Below, piece by piece: positions 37,234 to 45,323 of a DNA stretch of 64,000 nt. The stretch is from assembly GCF_001553625.1 (NCBI RefSeq), contig NZ_CP014230.1:1-64000 (forward strand). Reading direction: 5' to 3'. Within the stretch, counting starts at the first letter, position 1. Each line of letters begins with the position of its first letter. The position numbers and the translations under genes were made by a program. This DNA is from Desulfomicrobium orale DSM 12838 (GTDB lineage Bacteria; Desulfobacterota; Desulfovibrionia; Desulfovibrionales; Desulfomicrobiaceae). The notes beneath the pieces were generated by a model, which saw only the letters and a program-made list of their open reading frames with translations, made no database searches and was not told the DNA's origin.

Positions 37234-39882
37234 ATGTCCGACACCGTCATCACCTGCCACGCCAACGCGGATTTCGACGCCCTGGCCGCCATGATCGCCG
37301 CCGGAAAGCTGTATCCCGGCGCGGCCATGATCTTTCCGGGCACTCAGGACGGCTCCCTCAAGGACTATTTCATCCAGAGCGTCATGTATCTCTTCGACTT
37401 CAAGAACCTGAAGGATCTGGACACGAAGGAAATACGCCGCCTGGTCATCGTCGACACCCGGAACAGATCCCGGCTGGAGCATGTGGACGCCCTCTTTTCC
37501 CTGCCGGGGCTTTCCATCCATCTCTTCGACCACCACCCGCCCACGGAGGACTCCATTTCCGCCGATGTGGAATACTGCGAGATCTGGGGCTCCACCACCG
37601 CCATCATGGTCTCCCGCCTGCGGGAGCTGTCCCTGTCCGTGACGCCCGACGAGGCCACCATCATGGGCCTTGGCATCTTCGAGGACACCGGGGGCTTCAC
37701 CTTCAACTCCACCACGGAGCACGATTTCGAGGCCGCGGCCTGGCTCAAGACCCAGGGCATGGAGCTGGAAACCATCCGTGAAATCATGAACCGGGAGCTG
37801 TCCGCCGAACAGGTGGCCATTCTTTCGCAGCTCATCGAGACCGCCGCCACGCACTCCATCAGCGGCATCAGCGTGGTGGTGACCGAAGTGGATCTGGACG
37901 CCTACGTCGGAGATTTCGCCCTGCTCATCCACAAACTGATGGATATGGAAAACATGCGCGTCCTCTTCGCCATCGGGCGCATGGGCAACAGAATCCAGCT
38001 CGTGGCCCGCAGCAGGGCTCCGGAAGTGGACGTGAGCGTCATCTGCGCTTCCTTCGGCGGAGGCGGACACGCCTACGCGGCCTCGGCCTCCATCAAGGAC
38101 CGCACCATTTCCCAGGTGAAGGACGAGCTTTTCGCCCTGCTCTACTCCCACATCAATCCGCAGATGGTGGTCCGCAAGTTCATGTCTTCGCCGGTGGTCC
38201 GCATCCAGGCCGGACAGACCGTGGCCCAGGCCGCCGAGGTGATGATCCGCTACGGCCTGAAAGCCCTGCCCGTCATGGAGTACGGGGAGCAGGTCTGCGG
38301 CATCATCGAGAACAGCGTGGCGGAAAAGGCCGTGGGGCACGGGCTGGGAGCGGAACGGGTGGCCGAATACATGCAGGAGGATTTTTCCACCGTCACCGAA
38401 GACGAGGACCTGTACCGGATCATGGAGATCATCCTGGGGGAGCGGCAGCGGCTGGTGCCGGTGCTGCGCGGGCAGGAGATGGTCGGAGTCATCACCCGCA
38501 CGGATCTGATCAACCTGCTGGTGCAGGAACCCGCCCGCTTTCCGGACTCCCTGTTTCCGGGCAAGCGGCAGGAGAAGAACATCCAGCACCTGCTGCGGGA
38601 GCGTCTGCCCGCGGACATGCTGGAACTGCTCCGGCTGGCGGGCCGCACCGGCCGGGAAATGGGTATGGATGTCTACGCCGTGGGCGGCTTTGTGCGGGAT
38701 ATGCTGCTGGGCATTCCCAACGACGACATCGATCTGGTGGTGGAAGGCGACGGCGTGGCCTTCGCCCAGACCCTGGGCGAGCGTCTGGGAGCCCGCATCC
38801 GGCCGCATCTGAAATTCCGCACGGCCGTTCTCATTCTGCCTTCCGGCCAGAAGGTCGACGTGGCCACGGCCCGCCTGGAGTACTATGAGTACCCGGCCGC
38901 CCTGCCCGTGGTGGAGCTGTCTTCCCTGAAAATGGACCTGTACCGCCGGGATTTCTCCATCAACACTCTGGCCGTGCACCTGAGCCCGGCCCACTTCGGG
39001 CGGCTGGTGGATTTCTTCGGCGGGCAGCAGGACCTGAAGGACGGCGTGATCCGCGCTCTGCATTCCCTGTCCTTCGTGGAAGACCCCACCCGCATCATCC
39101 GGGCCATCCGCTTCGAGGGCCGCTTCCAGTTCCGAATCGGCGCTCAGACCGAGAGGCTCATCAAAAACGCCGTGCGCCTGAACATTTTCCAGCGTCTGTC
39201 CGGCGCACGCATCCGGCACGAGCTGCGCTTGCTGGCCGAGGACGCGGCCCCGGTGGCCGGTCTGGTCCGCATGCGCGATCTGGGCCTGCTTCAGGCCATC
39301 CACCCGCTACTGCACTTCCCGCCCAGCAAGGAACGGCTGCTGGAGGAAATCGAGCGCGTGGTGACGTGGTACCGGCTGCTGTACCGGGAAGAGGCTCCGG
39401 ACGTATGGATCGTCTATTTTCTGGGCCTGGTTTCGGGATTCGACGCGACCAGCGTGGACCTGCTGACCAGCCGCCTGCAATTCGTCCCCAGGCGGACGGA
39501 ACTGGTGGAAAGCACGCGCAGGCAGCTGCGATTCATGGCCATGCAGCTGGCCCAGTGGGGGCGGACGAACGGCTCTTCGGCGGAACTTTACGACATTCTC
39601 TCTCCAGTCCCCCTGGAGGGCCTGCTCTACGCCATGGCCAAGCAGCGCAAGCAGGAGCTCAAGAAAGCCATTTCCCGTTTTCTGACCACCCTTCAGGACG
39701 TGCACGTGGCCATTTCCGGCGCGGACATCAAGGCCATGGGCGTGGCTCCCGGACCGAGTTTTTCGATCATCCTGGAGGCCGTGAAGCGGGCCGTCCTGAA
39801 TGGCCGGGTCAAAACCCGCGAGGAGCAGCTGGAGCACGCGGCCCGGGTGATCCGTTCCCTGGGAGAGCGGCCCGTTTCTTGA
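37234..39882 (+). CDS. DHH-CBS-poly(A) polymerase/tRNA nucleotidyltransferase fusion
   Basis: The 882-residue protein joins four units. A DHH phosphoesterase (residues 1-170; HANADFDA and DHH at 99-101) is followed by DHHA1 (to about 305; GGGGHAYAAS), then two CBS domains (about 312-430). Last comes a class II nucleotidyltransferase (about 470-882) with GGFVRD at 484-489, the metal site DDID near 498, RRDFSINTLAV and DPTRIIRAIRF. Such fusions occur in deltaproteobacteria and add C or A residues to tRNA ends or make poly(A). The DHH half may remove or hydrolyse nucleotides, and the CBS pair may bind adenine nucleotides (inference). It is coupled to xerD by 3 bp. It is a second enzyme of this class besides the broken cca at 17.7 kb. 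Confidence 0.92.
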   Translation: MSDTVITCHANADFDALAAMIAAGKLYPGAAMIFPGTQDGSLKDYFIQSVMYLFDFKNLKDLDTKEIRRLVIVDTRNRSRLEHVDALFSLPGLSIHLFDHHPPTEDSISADVEYCEIWGSTTAIMVSRLRELSLSVTPDEATIMGLGIFEDTGGFTFNSTTEHDFEAAAWLKTQGMELETIREIMNRELSAEQVAILSQLIETAATHSISGISVVVTEVDLDAYVGDFALLIHKLMDMENMRVLFAIGRMGNRIQLVARSRAPEVDVSVICASFGGGGHAYAASASIKDRTISQVKDELFALLYSHINPQMVVRKFMSSPVVRIQAGQTVAQAAEVMIRYGLKALPVMEYGEQVCGIIENSVAEKAVGHGLGAERVAEYMQEDFSTVTEDEDLYRIMEIILGERQRLVPVLRGQEMVGVITRTDLINLLVQEPARFPDSLFPGKRQEKNIQHLLRERLPADMLELLRLAGRTGREMGMDVYAVGGFVRDMLLGIPNDDIDLVVEGDGVAFAQTLGERLGARIRPHLKFRTAVLILPSGQKVDVATARLEYYEYPAALPVVELSSLKMDLYRRDFSINTLAVHLSPAHFGRLVDFFGGQQDLKDGVIRALHSLSFVEDPTRIIRAIRFEGRFQFRIGAQTERLIKNAVRLNIFQRLSGARIRHELRLLAEDAAPVAGLVRMRDLGLLQAIHPLLHFPPSKERLLEEIERVVTWYRLLYREEAPDVWIVYFLGLVSGFDATSVDLLTSRLQFVPRRTELVESTRRQLRFMAMQLAQWGRTNGSSAELYDILSPVPLEGLLYAMAKQRKQELKKAISRFLTTLQDVHVAISGADIKAMGVAPGPSFSIILEAVKRAVLNGRVKTREEQLEHAARVIRSLGERPVS

Positions 39883-39950
39883 CCTGGCGGCCCCGATTCT
39901 TTAACCGTTTCGGGCTTTACGGCCCTGTAACTCTCTGACCTGGAGGACGT

Positions 39951-40691
39951 ATGCGCGCTCGCTTCATCGTTGTTCTGGCGTTTTTCTGTTGTCTGTCCGG
40001 AACCGCCCTGGCCAAGGACGTGGTGTTCGCGGTGGACGCCACGTATCCGCCCATGGAAATGCTCGACGCCGACAAGAATGTCGTGGGTTTCGCGCCCGAA
40101 CTGGTCATGGCCATCGGCAAGGCGGCGGGCTTTACTCCCATTCTCAAGAACACGGCCTGGGACGGTATTTTCGCCGGTCTGGCCGCCGGCAGGTACGACG
40201 CCATCTGCTCCTCCGTGTCCATCACCGAAGACCGCAGCAAGAACATGGACTTCGCGGACCCCTATTTCGACGTCAAACAGGGGGTCATCATGCCCAAAGG
40301 CTCGGCCATTTCCTCGGCGGACGACCTGAAGGACAAGACCGTCGGCTCCCAGATGGGCACCACCGGCTATTTCATGGCCAAGAAAATCGCCGGAAAAATG
40401 GCCAGATCTTATGACGAAATCGGGCTGGCCGTGGAGGACCTCTACAACGGCCGCATCGACGCCGTCATCGCCGATGACGCCGTAGCCTCCAACTACGCCC
40501 TCCAGCACAAGGAATACTCCAAGAAGCTGGCCCTGGTTCACCTCATCGCCCCGGAAAAGCCGGAATATCTGGGCATCGCCGTGAAAAAGGGCGACGACGC
40601 CACCCGCCAGCTGATCAACGAAGGACTGAAAAAAGTCCGGGAAAGCGGCGAATACGACGCCATCTACGCCAAGTGGTTCGGCACACGCTAA
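39951..40691 (+). CDS. Polar amino-acid ABC transporter, substrate-binding protein
   Basis: The 246-residue protein has a signal peptide (FIVVLAFFCCLSGTALA) and the family-3 solute-binding fold. It has DATYPPMEMLDADKNVVGFAPELVMAIGK near the start and SVSITEDRSKNMDFADPYF with the conserved Arg-binding pocket residues. It delivers a polar amino acid (Arg, Lys, His, Gln or similar) to the permease encoded next. GGAGGACGT precedes the ATG. A strong terminator follows and separates it from the permease, so the binding protein is probably made in excess. Confidence 0.93.
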   Translation: MRARFIVVLAFFCCLSGTALAKDVVFAVDATYPPMEMLDADKNVVGFAPELVMAIGKAAGFTPILKNTAWDGIFAGLAAGRYDAICSSVSITEDRSKNMDFADPYFDVKQGVIMPKGSAISSADDLKDKTVGSQMGTTGYFMAKKIAGKMARSYDEIGLAVEDLYNGRIDAVIADDAVASNYALQHKEYSKKLALVHLIAPEKPEYLGIAVKKGDDATRQLINEGLKKVRESGEYDAIYAKWFGTR

Positions 40692-40700
40692 CGGTCACCG

Positions 40701-40726
40701 GCCGGAGCCCCCGCTCCGGCTTTTTT
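40701..40726 (+). terminator. Terminator between binding protein and permease genes
   Basis: GCCGGAGC pairs with GCTCCGGC around CCCC and is followed by TTTTTT. It lies within the ABC-transporter operon and probably gives attenuation, so more binding protein than permease is made. Confidence 0.88.
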
Positions 40727-40788
40727 CATTTTCCCCCCTTCGCGGGAAAAGACGCCGGTCTCGGCACGCAACTCCGTCAGGAAAGGCC

Positions 40789-41589
40789 ATGACCCAGAAA
40801 TATTCACAGAAGGAAATCCATATCGGCGACGGCGCGGCCATCCCGCGCAGGAAGGACGCCGGACTGTTCAACGCCTGGTGGCTCACGTTTTTCGGAGCCG
40901 TCGGAACCATCATCTATCTGTGCGTGGCCGAACCCGACCCTTACTGGCGCATCCTCCAGTTTCTGCCCGACGGAGTGCTGGTCACCTTTCAGGTCACGAT
41001 CCTGTCCATCCTGTTCTCTCTGGTGCTGGGGCTCGTCACGGGACTTGGGCGGCTGTCCCGGAACAGACTCGTCAATCTCGCCGCTTCCACCTATGTGGAA
41101 ATCATCCGCGGCATTCCCTTGCTGGTGCAGCTTTTCTACATCTACTACGCTCTGGGCCGCATCCAGATTTTCCAGAACCTGCCGCCTCTGGCCGCGGCCG
41201 TGGTGGCCATGGGCATCTGTTACGGCGCCTACATGGGCGAGGTCTTCCGGGCGGGCATCGAATCCATCGACAAGGGGCAGGCCGAGGCGGCCAGATCCCT
41301 CGGCTTCAGCCGCGCCCAGACCATGCTGCTGGTCGTTCTGCCCCAGGCCTGGCGGACCATCCTGCCGCCCGTGGGCAACGAATTCATCGCCCTGCTGAAA
41401 GACAGCTCCCTGGTGTCCATCCTGGCCGTGTCGGACCTGCTGCGGCGCGGCCGCGAATTTGCCGGCGAATCCTTCCTGTACTTCGAGGCCTACACCATGG
41501 TGGCGCTGGTCTATCTGGTCATCACGCTCTTTCTGTCCAAGGCCGTGAGCAAAATGGAGCAGAGGTTGAATTACTATGAACGGGACTAG
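40789..41589 (+). CDS. Polar amino-acid ABC transporter, permease
   Basis: The 266-residue inner-membrane permease has five predicted helices and the HisMQ-type binding-protein-dependent signature: [17 protein letters not shown] and the EAA loop [31 protein letters not shown], which contacts the ATPase. An N-terminal cytosolic tail of about 30 residues precedes the first helix. GGAAAGGCC precedes the ATG. The last 14 bp overlap the start of the ATPase gene. Confidence 0.94.
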   Translation: MTQKYSQKEIHIGDGAAIPRRKDAGLFNAWWLTFFGAVGTIIYLCVAEPDPYWRILQFLPDGVLVTFQVTILSILFSLVLGLVTGLGRLSRNRLVNLAASTYVEIIRGIPLLVQLFYIYYALGRIQIFQNLPPLAAAVVAMGICYGAYMGEVFRAGIESIDKGQAEAARSLGFSRAQTMLLVVLPQAWRTILPPVGNEFIALLKDSSLVSILAVSDLLRRGREFAGESFLYFEAYTMVALVYLVITLFLSKAVSKMEQRLNYYERD

Positions 41590-42316
41590 GCCCATCATTG
41601 AAATTTCCAATGTCTACAAGTTCTACGGCCAGCTTCAGGCCCTGCACGACGTGACGCTGACCGTAAACGCCGGGGAGAAGGTGGTCATCATCGGGCCGAG
41701 CGGCTCGGGCAAGTCCACCCTGCTGCGCTCCATCAACCGCCTGGAAACCATCGACAGCGGCAGCATCGTGGTGGACGGCCAGGATATCTACGCCCACGGC
41801 AGCGACATCAATGTCATCCGCCAGGAGCTGGGCATGGTCTTCCAGAGCTTCAACCTGTTTCCGCACAAGACCGTGCTGGGCAACCTGACCATGGCCCCCA
41901 TGAAGCTCAAGAAGGTGCCGGAGATGGAGGCGAGGAAAAGAGCCCTGGGGCTTCTGGACAAGGTCGGCATCCGGGACAAGGCCGAAGTCTACCCGTCCAT
42001 GCTCTCGGGCGGCCAGCAGCAGCGGGTGGCCATCGCCCGGGCTCTGGCCATGAACCCGAAAATCATGCTGTTCGACGAACCCACGTCCGCCCTGGACCCG
42101 GAAATGATCGGCGAGGTGCTCGACGTCATGGTCACGCTGGCCCGCGAAGGCATGACCATGGTCGTGGTCACCCACGAGATGGGCTTTGCCCGCGAAGTGG
42201 CCGACCGCATCGTGTTCATGGATCACGGGCAGATTGTGGAAGCCGGAACGCCGGAGCATTTCTTCGCCAATCCGGAGCAGGACCGCACCCGGAAATTTCT
42301 GAGCCAAATCCTGTAG
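41576..42316 (+). CDS. Polar amino-acid ABC transporter, ATPase
   Basis: The 246-residue ATPase has Walker [14 protein letters not shown], the signature [15 protein letters not shown], Walker [17 protein letters not shown] and the switch histidine in VVTHEMGFA. It is a GlnQ/HisP-type subunit. The start overlaps the permease by 14 bp. An HIT-family gene follows after 7 bp, a common continuation of this operon by proximity rather than function. Confidence 0.95.
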   Translation: MNGTRPIIEISNVYKFYGQLQALHDVTLTVNAGEKVVIIGPSGSGKSTLLRSINRLETIDSGSIVVDGQDIYAHGSDINVIRQELGMVFQSFNLFPHKTVLGNLTMAPMKLKKVPEMEARKRALGLLDKVGIRDKAEVYPSMLSGGQQQRVAIARALAMNPKIMLFDEPTSALDPEMIGEVLDVMVTLAREGMTMVVVTHEMGFAREVADRIVFMDHGQIVEAGTPEHFFANPEQDRTRKFLSQIL

Positions 42317-42323
42317 ACACGCC

Positions 42324-42812
42324 ATGAAAAATCTCCACGCACCCTGGCGCATCCAGTACATTCTCGGCCCCAAGCCGGACACATGCGTGTTCTGCCTGCC
42401 GGAACACACGGAAGAAGACGAGAAACGGCGCATTCTGCTCCGGGCCCGGCACTGCTTCGTCGTCATGAACATCTACCCGTACAGCAGCGGACACCTCATG
42501 GTCACCCCCTACCGGCACGTGCAGGACATCACCGAACTGAGCGCGGAAGAAAGCCACGAAATCATGGACTATGTACAAAAGAGCGCTTTTGTCCTACGGG
42601 AGGCATTCAGACCACAGGGCATCAATGTCGGCATCAACCTCGGCGAGGCAGCCGGAGCCGGAATCAGGGAGCATCTGCACGTGCACCTCGTGCCGCGCTG
42701 GAATGGAGACCATTCTTTCATGCCGGTCATGTCCGGAACCGGCGTGCTTCCGGAATGCCTGAGTTCGACATACGAACGCCTAAAGCCTTTTTTCGACAAT
42801 CTTCAACGGTAG
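42324..42812 (+). CDS. HIT-family nucleotide hydrolase/transferase
   Basis: The 162-residue protein has the histidine triad EHLHVHLVPRW near residue 116, ARHCFVVMNIYPYSSGHLMVTPYRH at the centre, and a CxxC (CVFCLPE) near residue 22. These match Ap4A-phosphorylase-like HIT proteins. They cleave nucleotide phosphoanhydrides or phosphoramidates; the substrate is not certain. It follows the ATPase by 7 bp and precedes the LapA-like gene by 11 bp. Confidence 0.9.
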   Translation: MKNLHAPWRIQYILGPKPDTCVFCLPEHTEEDEKRRILLRARHCFVVMNIYPYSSGHLMVTPYRHVQDITELSAEESHEIMDYVQKSAFVLREAFRPQGINVGINLGEAAGAGIREHLHVHLVPRWNGDHSFMPVMSGTGVLPECLSSTYERLKPFFDNLQR

Positions 42813-42823
42813 AGGTGAGACCG

Positions 42824-43171
42824 ATGCGCTATCTCAAAGCTCTGGCCCTCGTCGTCCTGTTCTTCTTTTCCATGCTTTTCTTCACCCAGAACGTCGCTGT
42901 CCTGACGCAGGAACTGGTTCTGGGGCTCAAAGTCTTCAGGTGGGAATACCATACCGCCGCCGCGCCCTTCTATCTGCTGATCCTGCTGGCCTTCGTGGTC
43001 GGCGCGGTATCGTGCATTCTGTACTTTTTCATGGAGCGGGTGCGCCTGACCCGGGAATGCAGACAGCTGCGCAGGGACAAGGACGCTCTGGAGCGGGAAG
43101 TGGCCTCTCTGAGGCCCGTCACGAGCCCTTCCTATGTTTCCGAGGACTACCCCGGCCACTCCGGAAACTGA
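42824..43171 (+). CDS. LapA-like (DUF1049) membrane protein
   Basis: The 115-residue protein has two transmembrane helices (about 4-26 and 42-66) joined by a short loop with QNVAVLTQELVLGLKVFRWEY, then a cytosolic coiled coil (RVRLTRECRQLRRDKDALEREVASL). This is the LapA/LPS-assembly A family; in E. coli LapA works with LapB to control LPS synthesis. There is no lapB in this window, so that role is not assured. AGAGGTGAG precedes the ATG, and a terminator follows the gene. Confidence 0.88.
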   Translation: MRYLKALALVVLFFFSMLFFTQNVAVLTQELVLGLKVFRWEYHTAAAPFYLLILLAFVVGAVSCILYFFMERVRLTRECRQLRRDKDALEREVASLRPVTSPSYVSEDYPGHSGN

Positions 43172-43242
43172 TGTTTGCCGCCGGATTCCGTGACCCCATG
43201 GCCGGGTCTGCGGAAACAAGCGGCAGGTTTTTCACGTTTGTG

Positions 43243-43275
43243 CGCCCCGGAGTACTGCTGCGGGGCGTATTTTTT
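43243..43275 (+). terminator. Terminator of the ABC/HIT/LapA operon
   Basis: CGCCCCG pairs with CGGGGCG around an 11-nt loop and is followed by TATTTTTT. It lies 72 bases after the LapA-like stop. Confidence 0.85.
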
Positions 43276-43319
43276 CCTTCACGCCGGTTTGCGCCGGAAA
43301 TACCCTTCACGGAGACAGC

Positions 43320-44339
43320 ATGTCCGATCCCGCCTCTCTTCTGTCCGCTTCCCGCACCTGGCTCATAACCGGCGTGGCTGGTTTCATCGGCTCCAATCTG
43401 CTGGAATATCTGCTGCTGCACGGCCAGACCGTGACCGGGCTGGACAATTTTTCCACCGGCTACCGGAAAAACCTCGAAGAAGTCCGCGCAAGCGTATCTC
43501 CCGAGCAATGGAGCCGCTTCACCTTCATCGAAGGCGACATCCGTGATCCGGAAACCTGCGCGCAGACCTGCAAAGGCGTGGAACTGGTGCTGCACCAAGC
43601 CGCTCTGGGCTCCGTGCCCCGGTCCATCGCCGATCCGCTGCTGACCAACGCCAACAACGTGACCGGGTTTCTGAATATGCTGGTGGCGGCCAGAGACTGC
43701 GGCGTAAGGCGCTTTGTCTATGCGGCCTCCAGCTCCACCTACGGAGATCACCCGGGCCTGCCCAAGGTGGAGCATCTCATCGGCGCGCCCCTGTCGCCCT
43801 ACGCCGTGACCAAATATGTGAACGAGCTCTACGCCAATGTTTTCTTCAGGACCTACGGGCTCGACTGCGTGGGACTTCGCTACTTCAACGTATTCGGCAA
43901 GCGGCAGGACCCCGAAGGTGCTTACGCCGCCGTCATTCCGCAATGGTTCGCCGGACTCATGCGCGGCGCGCCGGTCTGGATCAACGGAGATGGCGAGACC
44001 AGCCGGGACTTCTGCTTCATCGACAACTGCGTCCAGGCCAACATCCTGGCCGCATGCGGGCAGCATCCGGAAGCGCCGGGGCAAGTCTTCAACGTGGCCT
44101 GCGGCCAGCGCACCTCCCTGAACGAACTTTTTGCCCTGCTGCGCGAGGAAGCCGCCAAATTCGTCCCGGACTGCGCCGGAGCCAGCGCGTCGTACCGTGA
44201 CTTCAGGGCCGGAGATGTCCGCCATTCTCTGGCCGATATTTCCAAAATCCAGCGGATTCTGGGCTATGCCCCCAAATTCGATTTACGCGCGGGACTGGCC
44301 CAGGCCGGACCGTGGTATGCCAGAAATCTGTGCAGCTGA
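43320..44339 (+). CDS. NAD-dependent UDP-sugar 4-epimerase (WbpP/TviC type)
   Basis: The 339-residue short-chain dehydrogenase has the dinucleotide loop TGVAGFIGS, the motif [16 protein letters not shown], and the catalytic Tyr and Lys in [13 protein letters not shown]. The subgroup signatures ([13 protein letters not shown] and [14 protein letters not shown]) fit UDP-GlcNAc/UDP-GalNAc 4-epimerases such as WbpP or TviC, which supply uronic or amino sugars for O antigen or Vi-type polysaccharides. The sugar specificity is not fixed by sequence. A GYF-domain gene follows after 16 bp. Confidence 0.9.
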   Translation: MSDPASLLSASRTWLITGVAGFIGSNLLEYLLLHGQTVTGLDNFSTGYRKNLEEVRASVSPEQWSRFTFIEGDIRDPETCAQTCKGVELVLHQAALGSVPRSIADPLLTNANNVTGFLNMLVAARDCGVRRFVYAASSSTYGDHPGLPKVEHLIGAPLSPYAVTKYVNELYANVFFRTYGLDCVGLRYFNVFGKRQDPEGAYAAVIPQWFAGLMRGAPVWINGDGETSRDFCFIDNCVQANILAACGQHPEAPGQVFNVACGQRTSLNELFALLREEAAKFVPDCAGASASYRDFRAGDVRHSLADISKIQRILGYAPKFDLRAGLAQAGPWYARNLCS

Positions 44340-44355
44340 TGCGTCGAGAAAGATC

Positions 44356-45147
44356 ATGAGCCACGATGAAAAAATCTGGTGGTATGCCGCCAATGGCAAG
44401 GAATCCGGCCCGTACACGGCGCGGGAGCTGAAATCCATGGCCCTGGCCGGGAAAATCGCCCCGGCGGATCTGATCTGGCGGGAAGGCCTGGAAAAATGGC
44501 TCAAAGCGTCCGCCGTCAAGGGGTTGTTCGAGCCTGCCGCACCCCGTTCCGATGCTGCCGTGCCTCCGCCGCCTGCCTCCGAACCGGCAGACCCGCCTCT
44601 GCAATCAGAAACGGAAGGCGCGGACAACCGCTTCCCTGACGCCTTTCCCATGTCCGGGGAGCACTCTTCCGGGACAATCAGCGACGACGAGGCCATGCAG
44701 ATTTTCGTGGGCAAAAAGTATGACCTCTACGTCAGAAAATGGGCCCGCTTCGCCGAGAAAAAAATCTCCTGGAACTGGCCGGGCTTTTTTCTGAACATAA
44801 CCTGGCTGATATACAGAAAAATGTACCGCCCCGCCGCTCTGCTTTTCGCAGCCATGATAGGAGCGGGCATTGTCGTGGGATTTCTCCACATATCCGAAGG
44901 CACAATCCAGGCGCTCGGTATTGCCGTCAATGTACTGGTCGGCTTGCAGGGCAACTATTGGTACAAATTGCATGCAGAACGTAAAATAAAACGAATAAAG
45001 GAATGCATTGTTCCTCATCAAATCAGAAACGAGATCACCCGGCAGGGCGGAACGAATCTGGCCGGCGCACTCATTTTTTTCCTTCTGATTTTTCTGCTGG
45101 TCATTATCAGCCGCCTTGGTTCTCTGAGCATGGCGGGCAAAATCTGA
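44356..45147 (+). CDS. GYF-domain protein with DUF2628-like membrane region
   Basis: The 263-residue protein opens with a GYF_2 domain (WWYAANGKESGPYTARELKSMALAGKIAPADLIWREG), a peptide-binding fold for proline-rich ligands. A proline-rich linker (about 65-100) follows, and then a DUF2628-type region starting with WNWPGFFLNITWLIYRKMYRPA and two or three helices (about 155-200 and 225-255). The role is unknown; the GYF domain suggests an adaptor. It overlaps by one base a short open frame that leads to mutS. Confidence 0.85.
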   Translation: MSHDEKIWWYAANGKESGPYTARELKSMALAGKIAPADLIWREGLEKWLKASAVKGLFEPAAPRSDAAVPPPPASEPADPPLQSETEGADNRFPDAFPMSGEHSSGTISDDEAMQIFVGKKYDLYVRKWARFAEKKISWNWPGFFLNITWLIYRKMYRPAALLFAAMIGAGIVVGFLHISEGTIQALGIAVNVLVGLQGNYWYKLHAERKIKRIKECIVPHQIRNEITRQGGTNLAGALIFFLLIFLLVIISRLGSLSMAGKI

Positions 45148-45323
45148 TGAATTCTGATGGAACGACCTACCTGTTCCGGCCGGATGGAAACAGCCCGCAC
45201 GGCGACCGAAAAGGCTCTTTTCAGACGGCCTCGGGCCGGGCTGTGATACACCGAAAACCCGCACGACCGACGTCTGGAAAAATCATAGTTCCCGATGAAA
45301 AATCCGACCCGCTGATCTTATGA
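45147..45323 (+). CDS. 58-codon open frame linking the GYF gene and mutS
   Basis: The ATG shares a base with the GYF stop (TGATG). Its own stop overlaps the mutS start (ATGA, 45320-45323). The 58-residue product (MNSDGTTYLFRPDGNSPH ...) is polar and has no recognised domain. mutS has no visible ribosome-binding site, so translation of this frame could deliver ribosomes to mutS. It may equally be a chance frame; only the geometry supports it. Confidence 0.35.
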   Translation: MNSDGTTYLFRPDGNSPHGDRKGSFQTASGRAVIHRKPARPTSGKIIVPDEKSDPLIL

